Part shown: piece after piece, positions 9,505-17,507 of the stretch
Numbering within the stretch: the first letter of the stretch is position 1
Layout: each line of letters starts with the position of its first letter
Assembly: GCA_003560915.1 (NCBI GenBank)
Contig: PWJM01000163.1
Location: forward strand, 1-51,092
Direction of reading: 5' to 3'
DNA: 51,092 nucleotides
DNA from: Syntrophomonadaceae bacterium
Lineage (GTDB): Bacteria; Bacillota; Dethiobacteria; SKNC01
The notes under the pieces: model-generated
The model's database searches: none
What the model was told of the DNA's origin: nothing
The model's input: only the letters and a program-made list of their open reading frames with translations
Program-made: the position numbers and the translations under genes

Positions 9505-10155
9505 TTACGCTAATTTACCAAGGGCAGCAATAATTTCATCCAGTACGGCTTTCATGTCTTGATTGCCGTTGATATTAAGGATAATGCCCCTCTTGGTATA
9601 ATAATCAATTAATGGAGCAGTTTGAGAGTGATATACTTCCAGTCTCTCTTTGGCTGTTTCAACGGTGTCGTCATCTCTCTGGTAAAGTTCGCCGCCGCAG
9701 CTGTCACAAACATTTCTTACTTTGGGTGCTTTAAACTTTACGTGGAAACTGGCGCCGCACCCTTTACACATTCTCCGGCCGGTGAGTCTGTCCACCAACT
9801 CTTCGTCGGGAACGTCAATGTTAACAACTCCGTCTATTTTGATGCCCATATGCTCTACTACTTTATCCAGGGCTTCTGCCTGGTTGGCATTCCGGGGAAA
9901 ACCATCCAAAAGGAATCCTTTGCTGGTGTCCGGCTTGCGAAGCCTTTCTGTTACCACGCCTACTACGATTTCATCGGGGACCAACTGTCCCTGATCCATG
10001 TACCCTTTGGCCTTTAAACCCATTTCCGTACCTTCCCTTAATGCCGCCCTAAATATGTCTCCTGTTGAGATGTGGGGAATGTTATATTTTTTTACAATGC
10101 CTTCTGCCTGTGTTCCTTTTCCTGCTCCCGGTGGTCCTAATAAAATTAAACGCAT
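9505..10155 (-). CDS. adk: Adenylate kinase, zinc-binding type
   Basis: Interconverts ATP + AMP and 2 ADP in the cytoplasm. Seen: P-loop GPPGAGKGT (7-15), STGDIFR AMP-binding motif near 30, and FLLDGFPRN near 81. The LID domain carries four cysteines (130, 133, 150, 153) as in zinc-containing Gram-positive enzymes. Its 216 residues are standard. In most Firmicutes adk sits in the S10/spc ribosomal operon between secY and map. Here it stands alone beside cvpA and mscS, so it is a relocated or second copy. It has its own AGGGAGG ribosome binding site and a terminator. Confidence 0.95.
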   Translation of the reverse strand: MRLILLGPPGAGKGTQAEGIVKKYNIPHISTGDIFRAALREGTEMGLKAKGYMDQGQLVPDEIVVGVVTERLRKPDTSKGFLLDGFPRNANQAEALDKVVEHMGIKIDGVVNIDVPDEELVDRLTGRRMCKGCGASFHVKFKAPKVRNVCDSCGGELYQRDDDTVETAKERLEVYHSQTAPLIDYYTKRGIILNINGNQDMKAVLDEIIAALGKLA

Positions 10156-10253
10156 TACAAAATCCCTCCCAGTTTTTCTGTAAGTATATTAACAGAATTT
10201 TCATAAAGTAAATTCTCCGTATGTATCCGAAAATCCTGCTATTCTTAAAAAAA

Positions 10254-10946
10254 TTAATATCTGCCCCCTACTGTATTTATCAAAGAAATTATAGAATTTG
10301 CCGAAAAAGAACTTCGGATATCCTCCAACAGAATAAAATCAAATACCTCCAACAGGGGCATAATCAGTGCTGCTACCACCAAAAGCACGAAAAAACTTTT
10401 TAGAAGCCCTACCAGCAGCCCTGCCAGAGAGCTGACCTCTGCAAGGAATTTCCCCTGCTTTTTTAACTCCCAGGCTCCTTCGGCCAATTTAAACAAGGCA
10501 ATGATGATTGCTAAAACCGCACCAAAGCAGACGATTTGAATCAGGGCTTCCGCCATCCAGGAGTAAAGAAACTCTGCAGGGCTGCCTCCCTGATATATTA
10601 TTTTTTCTCCTTCCCGGTAAAAATATTCCCACAAACTATTTTTTGCGAAGGGCCCAACGGGCAGCCGTTGAATGAAAGCAGACAGGTCTTCCCCCGGGAT
10701 TGGAGCACCGGTCACCTTCATGGGAAGGTCCATGTTTTGAGAAAGCACCCTGGTGATTAAGGGGTTTACCTCATACTGCTGATTTACAAAAAAAGCCACG
10801 GGGCCTTTAGAATAAAAAGCCAGGGCCACCCCGGAAAACCAGGCCAGAATATTGATAAGGGAAAGAGTTACCCCACGGAAATATCCGTTGACCGCCCCCC
10901 AGGTCAGAAAAGCCAGAACGGCAAAGTCAAACCAGTTCACAGGCAT
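10254..10946 (-). CDS. CvpA family membrane protein
   Basis: Member of the CvpA (colicin V production) family of small integral membrane proteins; the molecular function is not settled. Seen: an N-terminal DFAVLAFLTWGAVNGYFRG, the family hallmark where the first helix ends in a glycine-rich GxxRG turn. Further hydrophobic helices lie at about 25-45, 128-148 and 170-200, with a soluble loop of about 80 residues between helices 2 and 3. Its 230 residues are slightly longer than many members. The start ATG has TAGGAG upstream. It lies about 40 bases after the unknown 375-residue gene, so the two may be co-transcribed. Confidence 0.8.
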   Translation of the reverse strand: MPVNWFDFAVLAFLTWGAVNGYFRGVTLSLINILAWFSGVALAFYSKGPVAFFVNQQYEVNPLITRVLSQNMDLPMKVTGAPIPGEDLSAFIQRLPVGPFAKNSLWEYFYREGEKIIYQGGSPAEFLYSWMAEALIQIVCFGAVLAIIIALFKLAEGAWELKKQGKFLAEVSSLAGLLVGLLKSFFVLLVVAALIMPLLEVFDFILLEDIRSSFSANSIISLINTVGGRY

Positions 10947-10989
10947 TTTTATCGCTCCTATCGACTTTTGGTTCCGGCGGGCAAATAAT

Positions 10990-12117
10990 TTATTTTAAGG
11001 GCCAGCTGTAGGCGGTAAGTTTTCCTCTTTCCTGAGCTAAAAAAGTGTCGGTGGACATGAGATGAATTTCCTGCCCTTCCTGGGGAGAATAGGATCCCTG
11101 GGTTTTTCCATCGGACTGGAGAAGATATAAAAATAAGTCGGTTTCTATAATCATTCCTCCGTCAATTCGCCTTTTCCCCTGTCGGTAATTCCCCGGCAGC
11201 TCCCTTTCCCAAAGAGTGTTTCCCTTCAGGTCCAGGCAGGCCAGCCTGGTTTTTTCCTTCAGGGCCTGTTCCGGGGATATGACCAGCATCAAGCTTTCAC
11301 CGGGCCCGGCAAAAGCATCGTTTATGGGGCGCTCCCATTCCTCCTTGAATAGCGGGACCCCTTCAATGGAATATACATAAAGATTGGGGCCGGAAACAAG
11401 AGCCACGGCACGGCTGTCCTCCAAAATAACTGGAGGGGAAAAGAGCTGATCTCCTTTAATTTTCACAATATTATGCCCTTCCAGGGTAGAAATAACCACC
11501 TTTGTGGATACATAGGGAAATACTTTCACTAAACTGACAGCCAGCATTTCTGTTCCTGGAAGCAGTTTCATGTCCATAATCCCCATGCCTGCAAAAGATT
11601 CTTCAAATACCTGTTCTCCTCGGGAATTGAACACCAGGCCTTTCTCTCCATAAAGCCCCTCCAGACGGTCCTGTCCCAAAGAAACGCTCCGACTGAACAA
11701 AATCTCCCCCTGGGGGCCCAGCCAGTAGTGTTTATAATCCGCAGGAGCCTTGGCACGACGCACCAGTTTTCCATCGTAATCTAACACGCTGATAATCCCT
11801 TCAGACAGATTAGTATGGCCCCAGTGATATTGGTCAAAAAAGATTTCCTGCGGACCATCCCAGGTATCCTGCCAAACATCTCTACCGTAATAATCTATTC
11901 CTATTATAGAGGCGCTCTCTTCCCTTACTTCCTTTAAAATTGCTCTTCCTGCCCTTTCCACCACCTTCAGATCTTCGGAATAATGGCGCACCCACAACTG
12001 TGTTGGGCGGGTGCCTGGCATTTCTCCCCCCCAGGAAAACTCCGCAGCCCTGCCTGAGATTATAATCAAGATGATTAGCACAATCAAAATTATACCCGCC
12101 AGTATCGTCTTTTTCAA
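10990..12117 (-). CDS. Membrane-anchored beta-propeller-like protein of unknown function
   Basis: Not recognised. The 375-residue protein has a single hydrophobic N-terminal anchor (about 4-22, LAGIILIVLIILIII) with no lipobox cysteine, so a signal anchor with an extracytoplasmic body is likely. The body has repeated stretches of the type ISVLDYDGKLVR, LVFNSRGEQVFEESF, NLYVYSIEGVPLF and LACLDLKGNTLWERELPG. These resemble blades of PQQ- or WD-type beta-propellers. The start is TTG 12117 with AGGAGG 5 nt upstream. CvpA is downstream and yyaC diverges upstream. A structural or signalling role at the cell surface or in the spore is possible but unproven. Confidence 0.6.
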   Translation of the reverse strand: MKKTILAGIILIVLIILIIISGRAAEFSWGGEMPGTRPTQLWVRHYSEDLKVVERAGRAILKEVREESASIIGIDYYGRDVWQDTWDGPQEIFFDQYHWGHTNLSEGIISVLDYDGKLVRRAKAPADYKHYWLGPQGEILFSRSVSLGQDRLEGLYGEKGLVFNSRGEQVFEESFAGMGIMDMKLLPGTEMLAVSLVKVFPYVSTKVVISTLEGHNIVKIKGDQLFSPPVILEDSRAVALVSGPNLYVYSIEGVPLFKEEWERPINDAFAGPGESLMLVISPEQALKEKTRLACLDLKGNTLWERELPGNYRQGKRRIDGGMIIETDLFLYLLQSDGKTQGSYSPQEGQEIHLMSTDTFLAQERGKLTAYSWPLK

Positions 12118-12265
12118 TTTGCCCTCCTATGGTTATGTATATTTATTATCCCTCATTAAATATTCTTTTTATTTCCCCTGCATCCCTTTTTTTAGCAAAT
12201 AATGTTTATGCATACATATTGCCCGGGAATTAACATATACTAATTTCGGAAAGAGAGGTTAAAGC
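12118..12265. promoter_or_regulatory. Divergent intergenic region between the propeller gene and yyaC
   Basis: 148 bases that must hold promoters for both directions. On the plus strand TATACT occurs at 12236-12241 without a matching sigma-A -35; GCATA upstream near 12210 could belong to a sporulation sigma site, but the spacing does not fit well. The 14-mer ATTGCCCGGGAATT (12218-12231) differs at two positions from the Bacillus Noc-binding sequence. Confidence 0.35.
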
Positions 12266-12898
12266 ATGATAAGATTTCAAAATAAAAAAAGCCCCCTTAA
12301 ATCAACCCTTTGGGATTATGATAAAAAAAATATATTTGCAGTGGAAAACCCCCGGACTCCTTTCCTGCTGGCGGATTTCCTTTCCTCCTTTATGCCCCTT
12401 CAGGGGAATAAACAGCTAATCTTTTTAGGCATCGGCAGCGACCGTTCCACCGGTGACTCCCTGGGGCCCCTGGTGGGAAGCAGTCTAGAGGAATTGATGC
12501 CTCCGGAAGTCGTGGTTATAGGCACGCTGGAACAACCTGTTCACGCCTTGAACCTGCAGGAAACGCTAGAATATATAGAAGAAAAGTATAATAACTCTTA
12601 TCTCCTGGCAGTGGATGCTGCCCTGGGAAGTGCAAAGAACATAGGCCAAATTAAAGTGAAAAAGGGGCCGCTATTTCCCGGCCTGGCTGTAAATAAGACC
12701 CTGCCTGCAGTGGGCAACCTTCATATAACGGGCACTGTAAATGTCAGCGGCTGCCTGGAATACCTGGTGCTTCAGAATACCCGGCTTTCCCTGGTTATGA
12801 ACCTGGCCCGAACCATAACCGCTGGAATTCATATGGCCCTGAGTAAGGATTACTCCTTTTCCTCCACACCTTCTTCCGGGGTGAGGGAGGTGCCATGA
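12266..12898 (+). CDS. yyaC: Spore protease YyaC family protein
   Basis: Homologue of Bacillus YyaC, related to the germination protease GPR fold and linked to sporulation; no confirmed substrate. Seen: LIFLGIGSDRSTGDSLGPLVG near residue 52, the family signature, then GTLEQPVHALNL and AVDAALG, and a glycine-rich GNLHITGTVNVSG. Its 210 residues match the family. The start ATG has AGAGAGG upstream. It is the only plus-strand gene left of the origin, so it is transcribed against the replication fork. Its last 49 bases overlap the 3' end of the convergent bactofilin gene. Confidence 0.88.
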   Translation: MIRFQNKKSPLKSTLWDYDKKNIFAVENPRTPFLLADFLSSFMPLQGNKQLIFLGIGSDRSTGDSLGPLVGSSLEELMPPEVVVIGTLEQPVHALNLQETLEYIEEKYNNSYLLAVDAALGSAKNIGQIKVKKGPLFPGLAVNKTLPAVGNLHITGTVNVSGCLEYLVLQNTRLSLVMNLARTITAGIHMALSKDYSFSSTPSSGVREVP

Positions 12899-13215
12899 AA
12901 AATACCCCCTTCAGCAATGATCAATGTTTTGGCGCGAATGTCCCCCTCCAGCCGGCCTGTGGAACTAAGCTCTAATTTCTGTTCAATGTGGACATTGCCC
13001 TTAAGAGTCCCGGCCAGCATCATATTACTGGCTTTAACCTCCGCCTTAATATCGGCAGATTCTCCCACCACCAGCTCTCCCTCCACCTCCAGGCTGCCCT
13101 CAAATTGTCCGTCTATTCTCACGATACCCGAGGCTTTTAGTTTTCCCTCGTAAAAACTATTTTTCCCCACTAAAGATTCTACACTGCCTGTATTAATCTT
13201 TTTGGATTTAAACAT
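12850..13215 (-). CDS. Bactofilin family cytoskeletal protein
   Basis: Polymer-forming bactofilin (DUF583) that assembles without nucleotides into membrane-associated filaments. Seen: the short polar head KKINTGSVESLVGKNS, then a right-handed beta-helix of repeated turns (GIVRIDGQFEGSLEVEGELVVGE, IKAEVKASNMMLAGTLKGNV, LELSSTGRLEGDIRAK), and an acidic tail ending EEGVEEKE. Its 121 residues are typical. It lies downstream of an M23 peptidase gene, a pairing known from Helicobacter and others where bactofilin places the peptidase to shape the cell. Its 3' end overlaps yyaC on the other strand. Confidence 0.9.
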   Translation of the reverse strand: MFKSKKINTGSVESLVGKNSFYEGKLKASGIVRIDGQFEGSLEVEGELVVGESADIKAEVKASNMMLAGTLKGNVHIEQKLELSSTGRLEGDIRAKTLIIAEGGIFHGTSLTPEEGVEEKE

Positions 13216-13245
13216 CTCTCTGCTCCTTTTTTGACTATAATTGTG

Positions 13246-13270
13246 AAGGCCCCCTGTTCCAGGAGGCCTT
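13246..13270 (-). terminator. Hairpin upstream of the bactofilin gene
   Basis: AAGGCCCCCT / AGGAGGCCTT, ten positions with one mismatch, loop of five. It lies about 30 bases before the bactofilin start on the minus strand. No real T-run follows in either direction, so it may be a weak terminator for the M23 gene or a leader hairpin. Confidence 0.4.
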
Positions 13271-13279
13271 TATCTTCAT

Positions 13280-13314
13280 AAGACAAGGAGACAAGGGGAC
13301 GGTTCTACTGTCTT
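13280..13314. repeat. GACAAGGGGACGGTTCT palindromic repeat, copy 1
   Basis: AAGACA...TGTCTT ends enclose a GACAAGG tandem and the core GACAAGGGGACGGTTCT. The same core recurs at 32399-32425. The form, an imperfect palindrome in an intergenic gap, is that of REP-type elements. From memory, similar sequences are scattered through Clostridia genomes, often with Y1 (RayT) transposases; none lies in this window. Confidence 0.75.
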
Positions 13315-13381
13315 AATTTTATTCTTCCCATGGCACTGCCGCCTTCTATGCGGCATAGAATTATATTGTCGGGCTATCCCT

Positions 13382-14329
13382 CTATCTTTCTTTGGGAAGA
13401 AAAAGCATCGGATCCTTTGGCTCACCATTCACATGGACTTCATAATGAAGGTGGGGGCCGGTACTGAAACCGGTGCTGCCCACATGTCCAATCAGCTCTC
13501 CCTTTTCCACCAGGTCCCCGGCCTCCACCACATAATTGGTAAGATGGGCATAAAGGGTGTAGTGACCATAGGGATGCTTAATAGAAACCATTCTTCCAAA
13601 TCCACCGTTATAGGAGGCTGTCTCCACCACTCCCCTGGCAGCAGCATAGACCGGCGTCCCCCGCTTGGCTCCGATATCAATTCCGCTGTGAAAAGAGATT
13701 CTGCGGGTATAGGGGTTCCTTCGTTCCCCAAAGGGGGAGGTAATCCGGCCTGTGGCAGGCCAAATAGAAGGGGTGCCGGCCAGCTCCTCCTGTTTTTCTT
13801 CTATTAATTCTTTCAAGTCCTCCAGTGAGGCCCGGGTAAAGGGGATGCCTCCCTTCAGCTCCTCCAATTGATTATGAAGGGGAGTTTCCTCAACCCTTCC
13901 CCCCACAGCTGTTTCCTGTAAAGGATTCAAGTTATAGTCCAACCCTCTGCTGAGCAGCATTGGTTTTCTTTCAGGGACATCGGACATAATCTCCTGGAAG
14001 TCCTCCAGCTGTAGAAGGTTTCTTACTTCCCGGTCCAGTTCTTCAAGGCTTTTCATTTTTTCCGTTATACCTTCTGTCTCTGCCGACAGGGAAAGAATCT
14101 GTTCCCCCTGAATTTCATTAATGGTGCGCAGCTGTTCCAGCTCTTCCATTTGGGTCAGCATAAACCCATAGTGATTGCCCCACATTGAAAGGGAGGTTAT
14201 GGTGGCCGTAAACAGAATTACTATTAGAGAAAAGGTTATGGATAGAGATTTAAGAGAAAGGTTAAAGGAACGAGAGTCACTACCGTAATGGGGAATAAAC
14301 ATTACGGTGAATCTTTTATTTTTTTTCAT
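13382..14329 (-). CDS. M23 family metallopeptidase with coiled-coil, membrane-anchored
   Basis: Predicted zinc endopeptidase acting on peptidoglycan outside the membrane. Seen: a basic cytoplasmic tip (KKNKRFTVMFIP), one membrane segment at about 29-50, a coiled-coil (about 55-105, MEELEQLRTINEI), and a C-terminal LytM domain. That domain has the zinc motifs HSGIDIG and GPHLHYEV, so the enzyme looks active. The start is ATG 14329, because GGGTGAT lies 8 nt upstream; the track's GTG start adds four residues with no site. 315 residues. The bactofilin gene follows, so the pair may guide cell shape or spore envelope synthesis. Confidence 0.9.
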   Translation of the reverse strand: MKKNKRFTVMFIPHYGSDSRSFNLSLKSLSITFSLIVILFTATITSLSMWGNHYGFMLTQMEELEQLRTINEIQGEQILSLSAETEGITEKMKSLEELDREVRNLLQLEDFQEIMSDVPERKPMLLSRGLDYNLNPLQETAVGGRVEETPLHNQLEELKGGIPFTRASLEDLKELIEEKQEELAGTPSIWPATGRITSPFGERRNPYTRRISFHSGIDIGAKRGTPVYAAARGVVETASYNGGFGRMVSIKHPYGHYTLYAHLTNYVVEAGDLVEKGELIGHVGSTGFSTGPHLHYEVHVNGEPKDPMLFLPKER

Positions 14330-14413
14330 ATATATAATCACCCAAACGTGTTTTGTTTTTTGGAAATCGAAGGATATACTTCGCTAAAAACCAAAAGAAT
14401 CCTTTATATTTCT

Positions 14414-15556
14414 TTAAAATTCTTTCACAATTGAGGCCAGGGCATGTAGTAACCCGTCGATATCTCCCCGGGTGTTAAAATAACCTATGCTAGCCCTAAC
14501 AGCTCCCTGTTCCCTGGTCCCCAGGGCCTTGTGCACCAGGGGAGCGCAGTGAAGTCCAGAACGGGTAGCAATATCATAAAACTTATCCAGCATATAGCTG
14601 ATATCCGTTGAATCTTTGTCCTTTACATTAAAGGCCACCAGGGGTGCCTGTTTTTCCGTGTTTTTAGGTCCATAAATTTTTATTTCTTTAAATTCCTCAA
14701 GGCCCTGCAGCAGATATGAAGTAAGTTCCTGCTCATGGGCCCTTATTTTTTCCATGCCTTCCTGGAGAATAAAATCAAGGCCGGCTCCTAACCCGGCAAT
14801 CCCGGGTGTATTGGGAGTGCCGCTTTCTAATTTATCGGGAAGCCTGTCGGGCTGTGCAAAAGATTCCGAGACACTGCCGGTGCCTCCTTCAAAGATGCTG
14901 TCCAACCTGACCCTTTCCCCCACACACAGACCTCCTGTGCCCTGGGGCCCCAACAGGCTTTTATGTCCCGGAAAGGCCAGCAGGTCGATGTTCATCTCTT
15001 CTACATCGATAGGGTATATTCCGGCCGTCTGTGCGGCATCCACCATAAAAATAACATCGTTTTCCCTGGCGATCCTGCCCACCTCTTGAACAGGTGTCAA
15101 AGTCCCCAGCACATTGGAGGCGTGATTTAAACAGATCAGCCGGGTAGAGGGAAGAAGTTTTCTTTTTATCAGGGCAGGGTCTATAAATCCCTGGGGAGAG
15201 CAGGGAATAACCGTAACCCTGACTCCTTTTTGAAGAAGTTTAAAAAGGGGCCTTAGGGTAGAGTTATGCTCCAGCGCCGTAGTAATTACATGGTCCCCTG
15301 GTTCTAAAAGGCCCTTTAAGGCCAGGTTGATAGAATGGGTAGCGTTGAAAGTAAAGATTGCCCGGTTAGAATTTTTTAAATTAAAAAGCCGGGCAATTTT
15401 TTTTCGGGTGTCCGCAATAATTTTTCCACCTCTGACCGAAGCTCTGTGGCCTCCCCTGCCGGGATTAGCCCCTATTTCACGCATAAAATTAGCTACTGCC
15501 TGGTAAACCCCTTCCGGTTTGGGCCAGGTAGTAGCAGCATTATCTAAATAAATCAT
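14414..15556 (-). CDS. Cysteine desulfurase family protein (class V aminotransferase)
   Basis: PLP enzyme that takes sulfur from cysteine for iron-sulfur clusters or thio-modified tRNA. Seen: MIYLDNAATTWPKPE at the start, PLP lysine in PGHKS (about residue 199), DAAQTAG for cofactor binding near 173, and a candidate catalytic cysteine in SGLHCAP (about 337). Its 380 residues and the motif set fit the Firmicutes subgroup of small SufS/CsdA-like proteins rather than NifS/IscS. No IscU/SufU scaffold gene is adjacent. It stands between parB and the M23 gene, about 75 bases from each. Confidence 0.88.
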   Translation of the reverse strand: MIYLDNAATTWPKPEGVYQAVANFMREIGANPGRGGHRASVRGGKIIADTRKKIARLFNLKNSNRAIFTFNATHSINLALKGLLEPGDHVITTALEHNSTLRPLFKLLQKGVRVTVIPCSPQGFIDPALIKRKLLPSTRLICLNHASNVLGTLTPVQEVGRIARENDVIFMVDAAQTAGIYPIDVEEMNIDLLAFPGHKSLLGPQGTGGLCVGERVRLDSIFEGGTGSVSESFAQPDRLPDKLESGTPNTPGIAGLGAGLDFILQEGMEKIRAHEQELTSYLLQGLEEFKEIKIYGPKNTEKQAPLVAFNVKDKDSTDISYMLDKFYDIATRSGLHCAPLVHKALGTREQGAVRASIGYFNTRGDIDGLLHALASIVKEF

Positions 15557-15628
15557 TTGGGATGTTCCCCCTTATGGTTTATTCAACCCTACAATATTAT
15601 ATGGAGATGACGGCAATCTTATTATGTT

Positions 15629-15644
15629 AGTTTCACATGAAACT
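15629..15644. promoter_or_regulatory. parS-like site at the end of parB
   Basis: AGTTTCACATGAAACT, against the parS consensus TGTTTCACGTGAAACA. Both GTTTCAC/GAAAC half-sites are kept; the central CG is CA and the outer bases differ. It overlaps the parB stop codon. Bacillus subtilis also has a parS within its parB homologue. One site, matched by eye. Confidence 0.5.
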
Positions 15645-16517
15645 TTCCGTTTTAAAAAACTTCTCTAATATCCTTTCCAGTTCCCCGTGGGAATAATATT
15701 CTATTTCAATTTTCCCCCTGTTTCTTTTATCTTTTATTTTTACCCTGGTTCCCAGCAGATGGCACAGCTTCTCCTCTACGTCCAATATTTGAGGGTCAAT
15801 TTTTGTTTCTATTTCTTTAACCTTCTCTTCTTTTCCCGATTCCTCATGGCTGGTTTTCTGGCTGAGCCGAGACATTATATTTTCAGTATCCCTGACGGTA
15901 AGGTTCTCGCTCATTATTTTTGCCGCAACCCTTTTTTGTATTTCGTGGTCCTCCAACGAAACCAGTGCCCTGGCATGGCCCGCGGATAATTTCCCTTCCT
16001 GGAGAAGCTGCTGCACTTCCTTAGCCAGCTTTAATAGCCTCATGGTGTTGGTGATTACCGGTCGGCTTTTACCGATCCTTTTCGCCAGTTTATCCTGGGT
16101 AAAGTTAAATTCGTCTATCAGCCTTTTATACGCCTGGGCTTCCTCCAGGGGGTTTAAGTCTTCCCTTTGGAGGTTTTCGATCATGGCAAACTCCAGCATT
16201 TCAGTATCATTTAATTCTTTTACCACGGCAGGAATCTGTTCCAGCCCTGCCAGCTGTGCGGCTCTAAAGCGCCTTTCCCCGGCCACCAGCTCATAATCGC
16301 TGCCGGATTTTCGAACCAGCACCGGCTGTATTACTCCGTGTTCCTCTATGGAGCTGACCAGTTCCTTCATTTTTTCATCATTAAAATGCTTCCTGGGCTG
16401 ATAAGGATTCCTGGAGATTTTTTGAACAGGTATCTCATGAGCCTTCTCCCCATCCATTTCATGTTCTTTTTCGGGAATTAAAGCAGACAGCCCTTTTCCG
16501 AGGCCCTTCTTAATCAT
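15633..16517 (-). CDS. parB: Chromosome partitioning protein ParB (Spo0J)
   Basis: CTP-dependent DNA clamp that loads at parS and spreads to organise the origin region and recruit SMC. Seen: an N-terminal tail IKKGLGKGLSALIP that stimulates ParA, the CTPase motif GERRFRAAQ (near 80), a helix-turn-helix (about 140-165, KRIGKSRPVITNTMRLLKL), and a C-terminal dimer domain (KIEIEYYSHGELERI). 294 residues. Its start overlaps the end of parA by 8 bases, so the two are translationally coupled. A parS-like palindrome overlaps its stop codon. Confidence 0.96.
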   Translation of the reverse strand: MIKKGLGKGLSALIPEKEHEMDGEKAHEIPVQKISRNPYQPRKHFNDEKMKELVSSIEEHGVIQPVLVRKSGSDYELVAGERRFRAAQLAGLEQIPAVVKELNDTEMLEFAMIENLQREDLNPLEEAQAYKRLIDEFNFTQDKLAKRIGKSRPVITNTMRLLKLAKEVQQLLQEGKLSAGHARALVSLEDHEIQKRVAAKIMSENLTVRDTENIMSRLSQKTSHEESGKEEKVKEIETKIDPQILDVEEKLCHLLGTRVKIKDKRNRGKIEIEYYSHGELERILEKFFKTESFM

Positions 16518-17280
16518 TTTTTACTACCTCCCTGGCTAGCTCTTGGTATACCTGTGCTCCCTTAGATTTTGGATCGTAATAAATAATTGGTTGGCCATGA
16601 CTGGGAGCTTCACTCAGTCGGACATTGCGGGGTATGATCGTTTCGTAAACCAGTGAGCCGAAAAATCTCTTTACCTCCTCCACCACCTGAGAAGAGAGAT
16701 TGGTCCGCACATCAAACATGGTTAACAGGGCCCCTTCAATTTTTAAATCCGGATTTAAGTGCTTTTGAACCAGTTTTATGGTGTTAATCAGCTGACTTAA
16801 ACCCTCTAATGCGTAGTATTCACATTGGATGGGGACCAGCACGGAATTTGAGGCCGTTAATGCGTTTATGGTGAGCAGTCCCAAGGAGGGTGGGCAGTCA
16901 ATAATGATAAAATCAAAATCTGCATGGATTTCCTGCAGTACTTTTTTAAGTTTAACCTCCCGGGACATGGTAGGCACCAGCTCTATTTCCGCCCCGGCCA
17001 GCTGTATAGTAGCAGGAAGTATTTTTAGATTCTTTACATGGGTATCTTGAATTATTTTCTTGACCGGCAGGTTATTGATAATCGCGTCATAAATACAAAA
17101 TTTTATTTTCATTCGGTCTAAACCCATACCGCTGGTACTGTTTCCCTGGGGGTCAATATCTACCAGCAGTGCCTTTTTCCCCAGTTCCGCCAGACATGAA
17201 CTCAGGTTAACCGCTGTAGTAGTCTTCCCGACGCCTCCCTTTTGATTGGTTATTGCAATAATTTTAGCCATAGGCATCAT
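16510..17280 (-). CDS. parA: Chromosome partitioning ATPase ParA (Soj)
   Basis: Walker-type ATPase that works with ParB in origin segregation and, in Bacillus, controls DnaA. Seen: the deviant Walker A KGGVGKTTTAVNL, DIDPQGNSTSG, and IIDCPPSLGLLT. 256 residues. Three ATGs lie in a row (17280, 17277, 17271). Given AAGGTG just upstream, 17277 or 17271 (MAKIIAITNQKGG) may be the real start. The upstream 227-base AT-rich gap holds a TATAAT with only a weak -35 on the minus strand. Confidence 0.96.
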   Translation of the reverse strand: MMPMAKIIAITNQKGGVGKTTTAVNLSSCLAELGKKALLVDIDPQGNSTSGMGLDRMKIKFCIYDAIINNLPVKKIIQDTHVKNLKILPATIQLAGAEIELVPTMSREVKLKKVLQEIHADFDFIIIDCPPSLGLLTINALTASNSVLVPIQCEYYALEGLSQLINTIKLVQKHLNPDLKIEGALLTMFDVRTNLSSQVVEEVKRFFGSLVYETIIPRNVRLSEAPSHGQPIIYYDPKSKGAQVYQELAREVVKND

Positions 17281-17507
17281 TCACCTTCTGCTTTCCCCCA
17301 TAGTATTTTATTTCTTACGTTTATTTTCGTGATTTATTTTATAAGTTCCTTCTTTGACCAAAAAAAATTAAATCCTGGATATTTGCCAGAATCTAATTTT
17401 TTAAAGTCTTATTTCTATTGCAGTTGTGCTATTATTATAAATTAACTATTTTTGCATTTAAATAAACTGAAGTACACCAAGGGTTTTACCGGTACCAAGG
17501 AATATCA

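Noticed and set aside
12205-12241. Sigma-G or sigma-F promoter for yyaC
   Set aside because: GCATA and CATATACTA resemble the elements, but the spacing is too long for either consensus.
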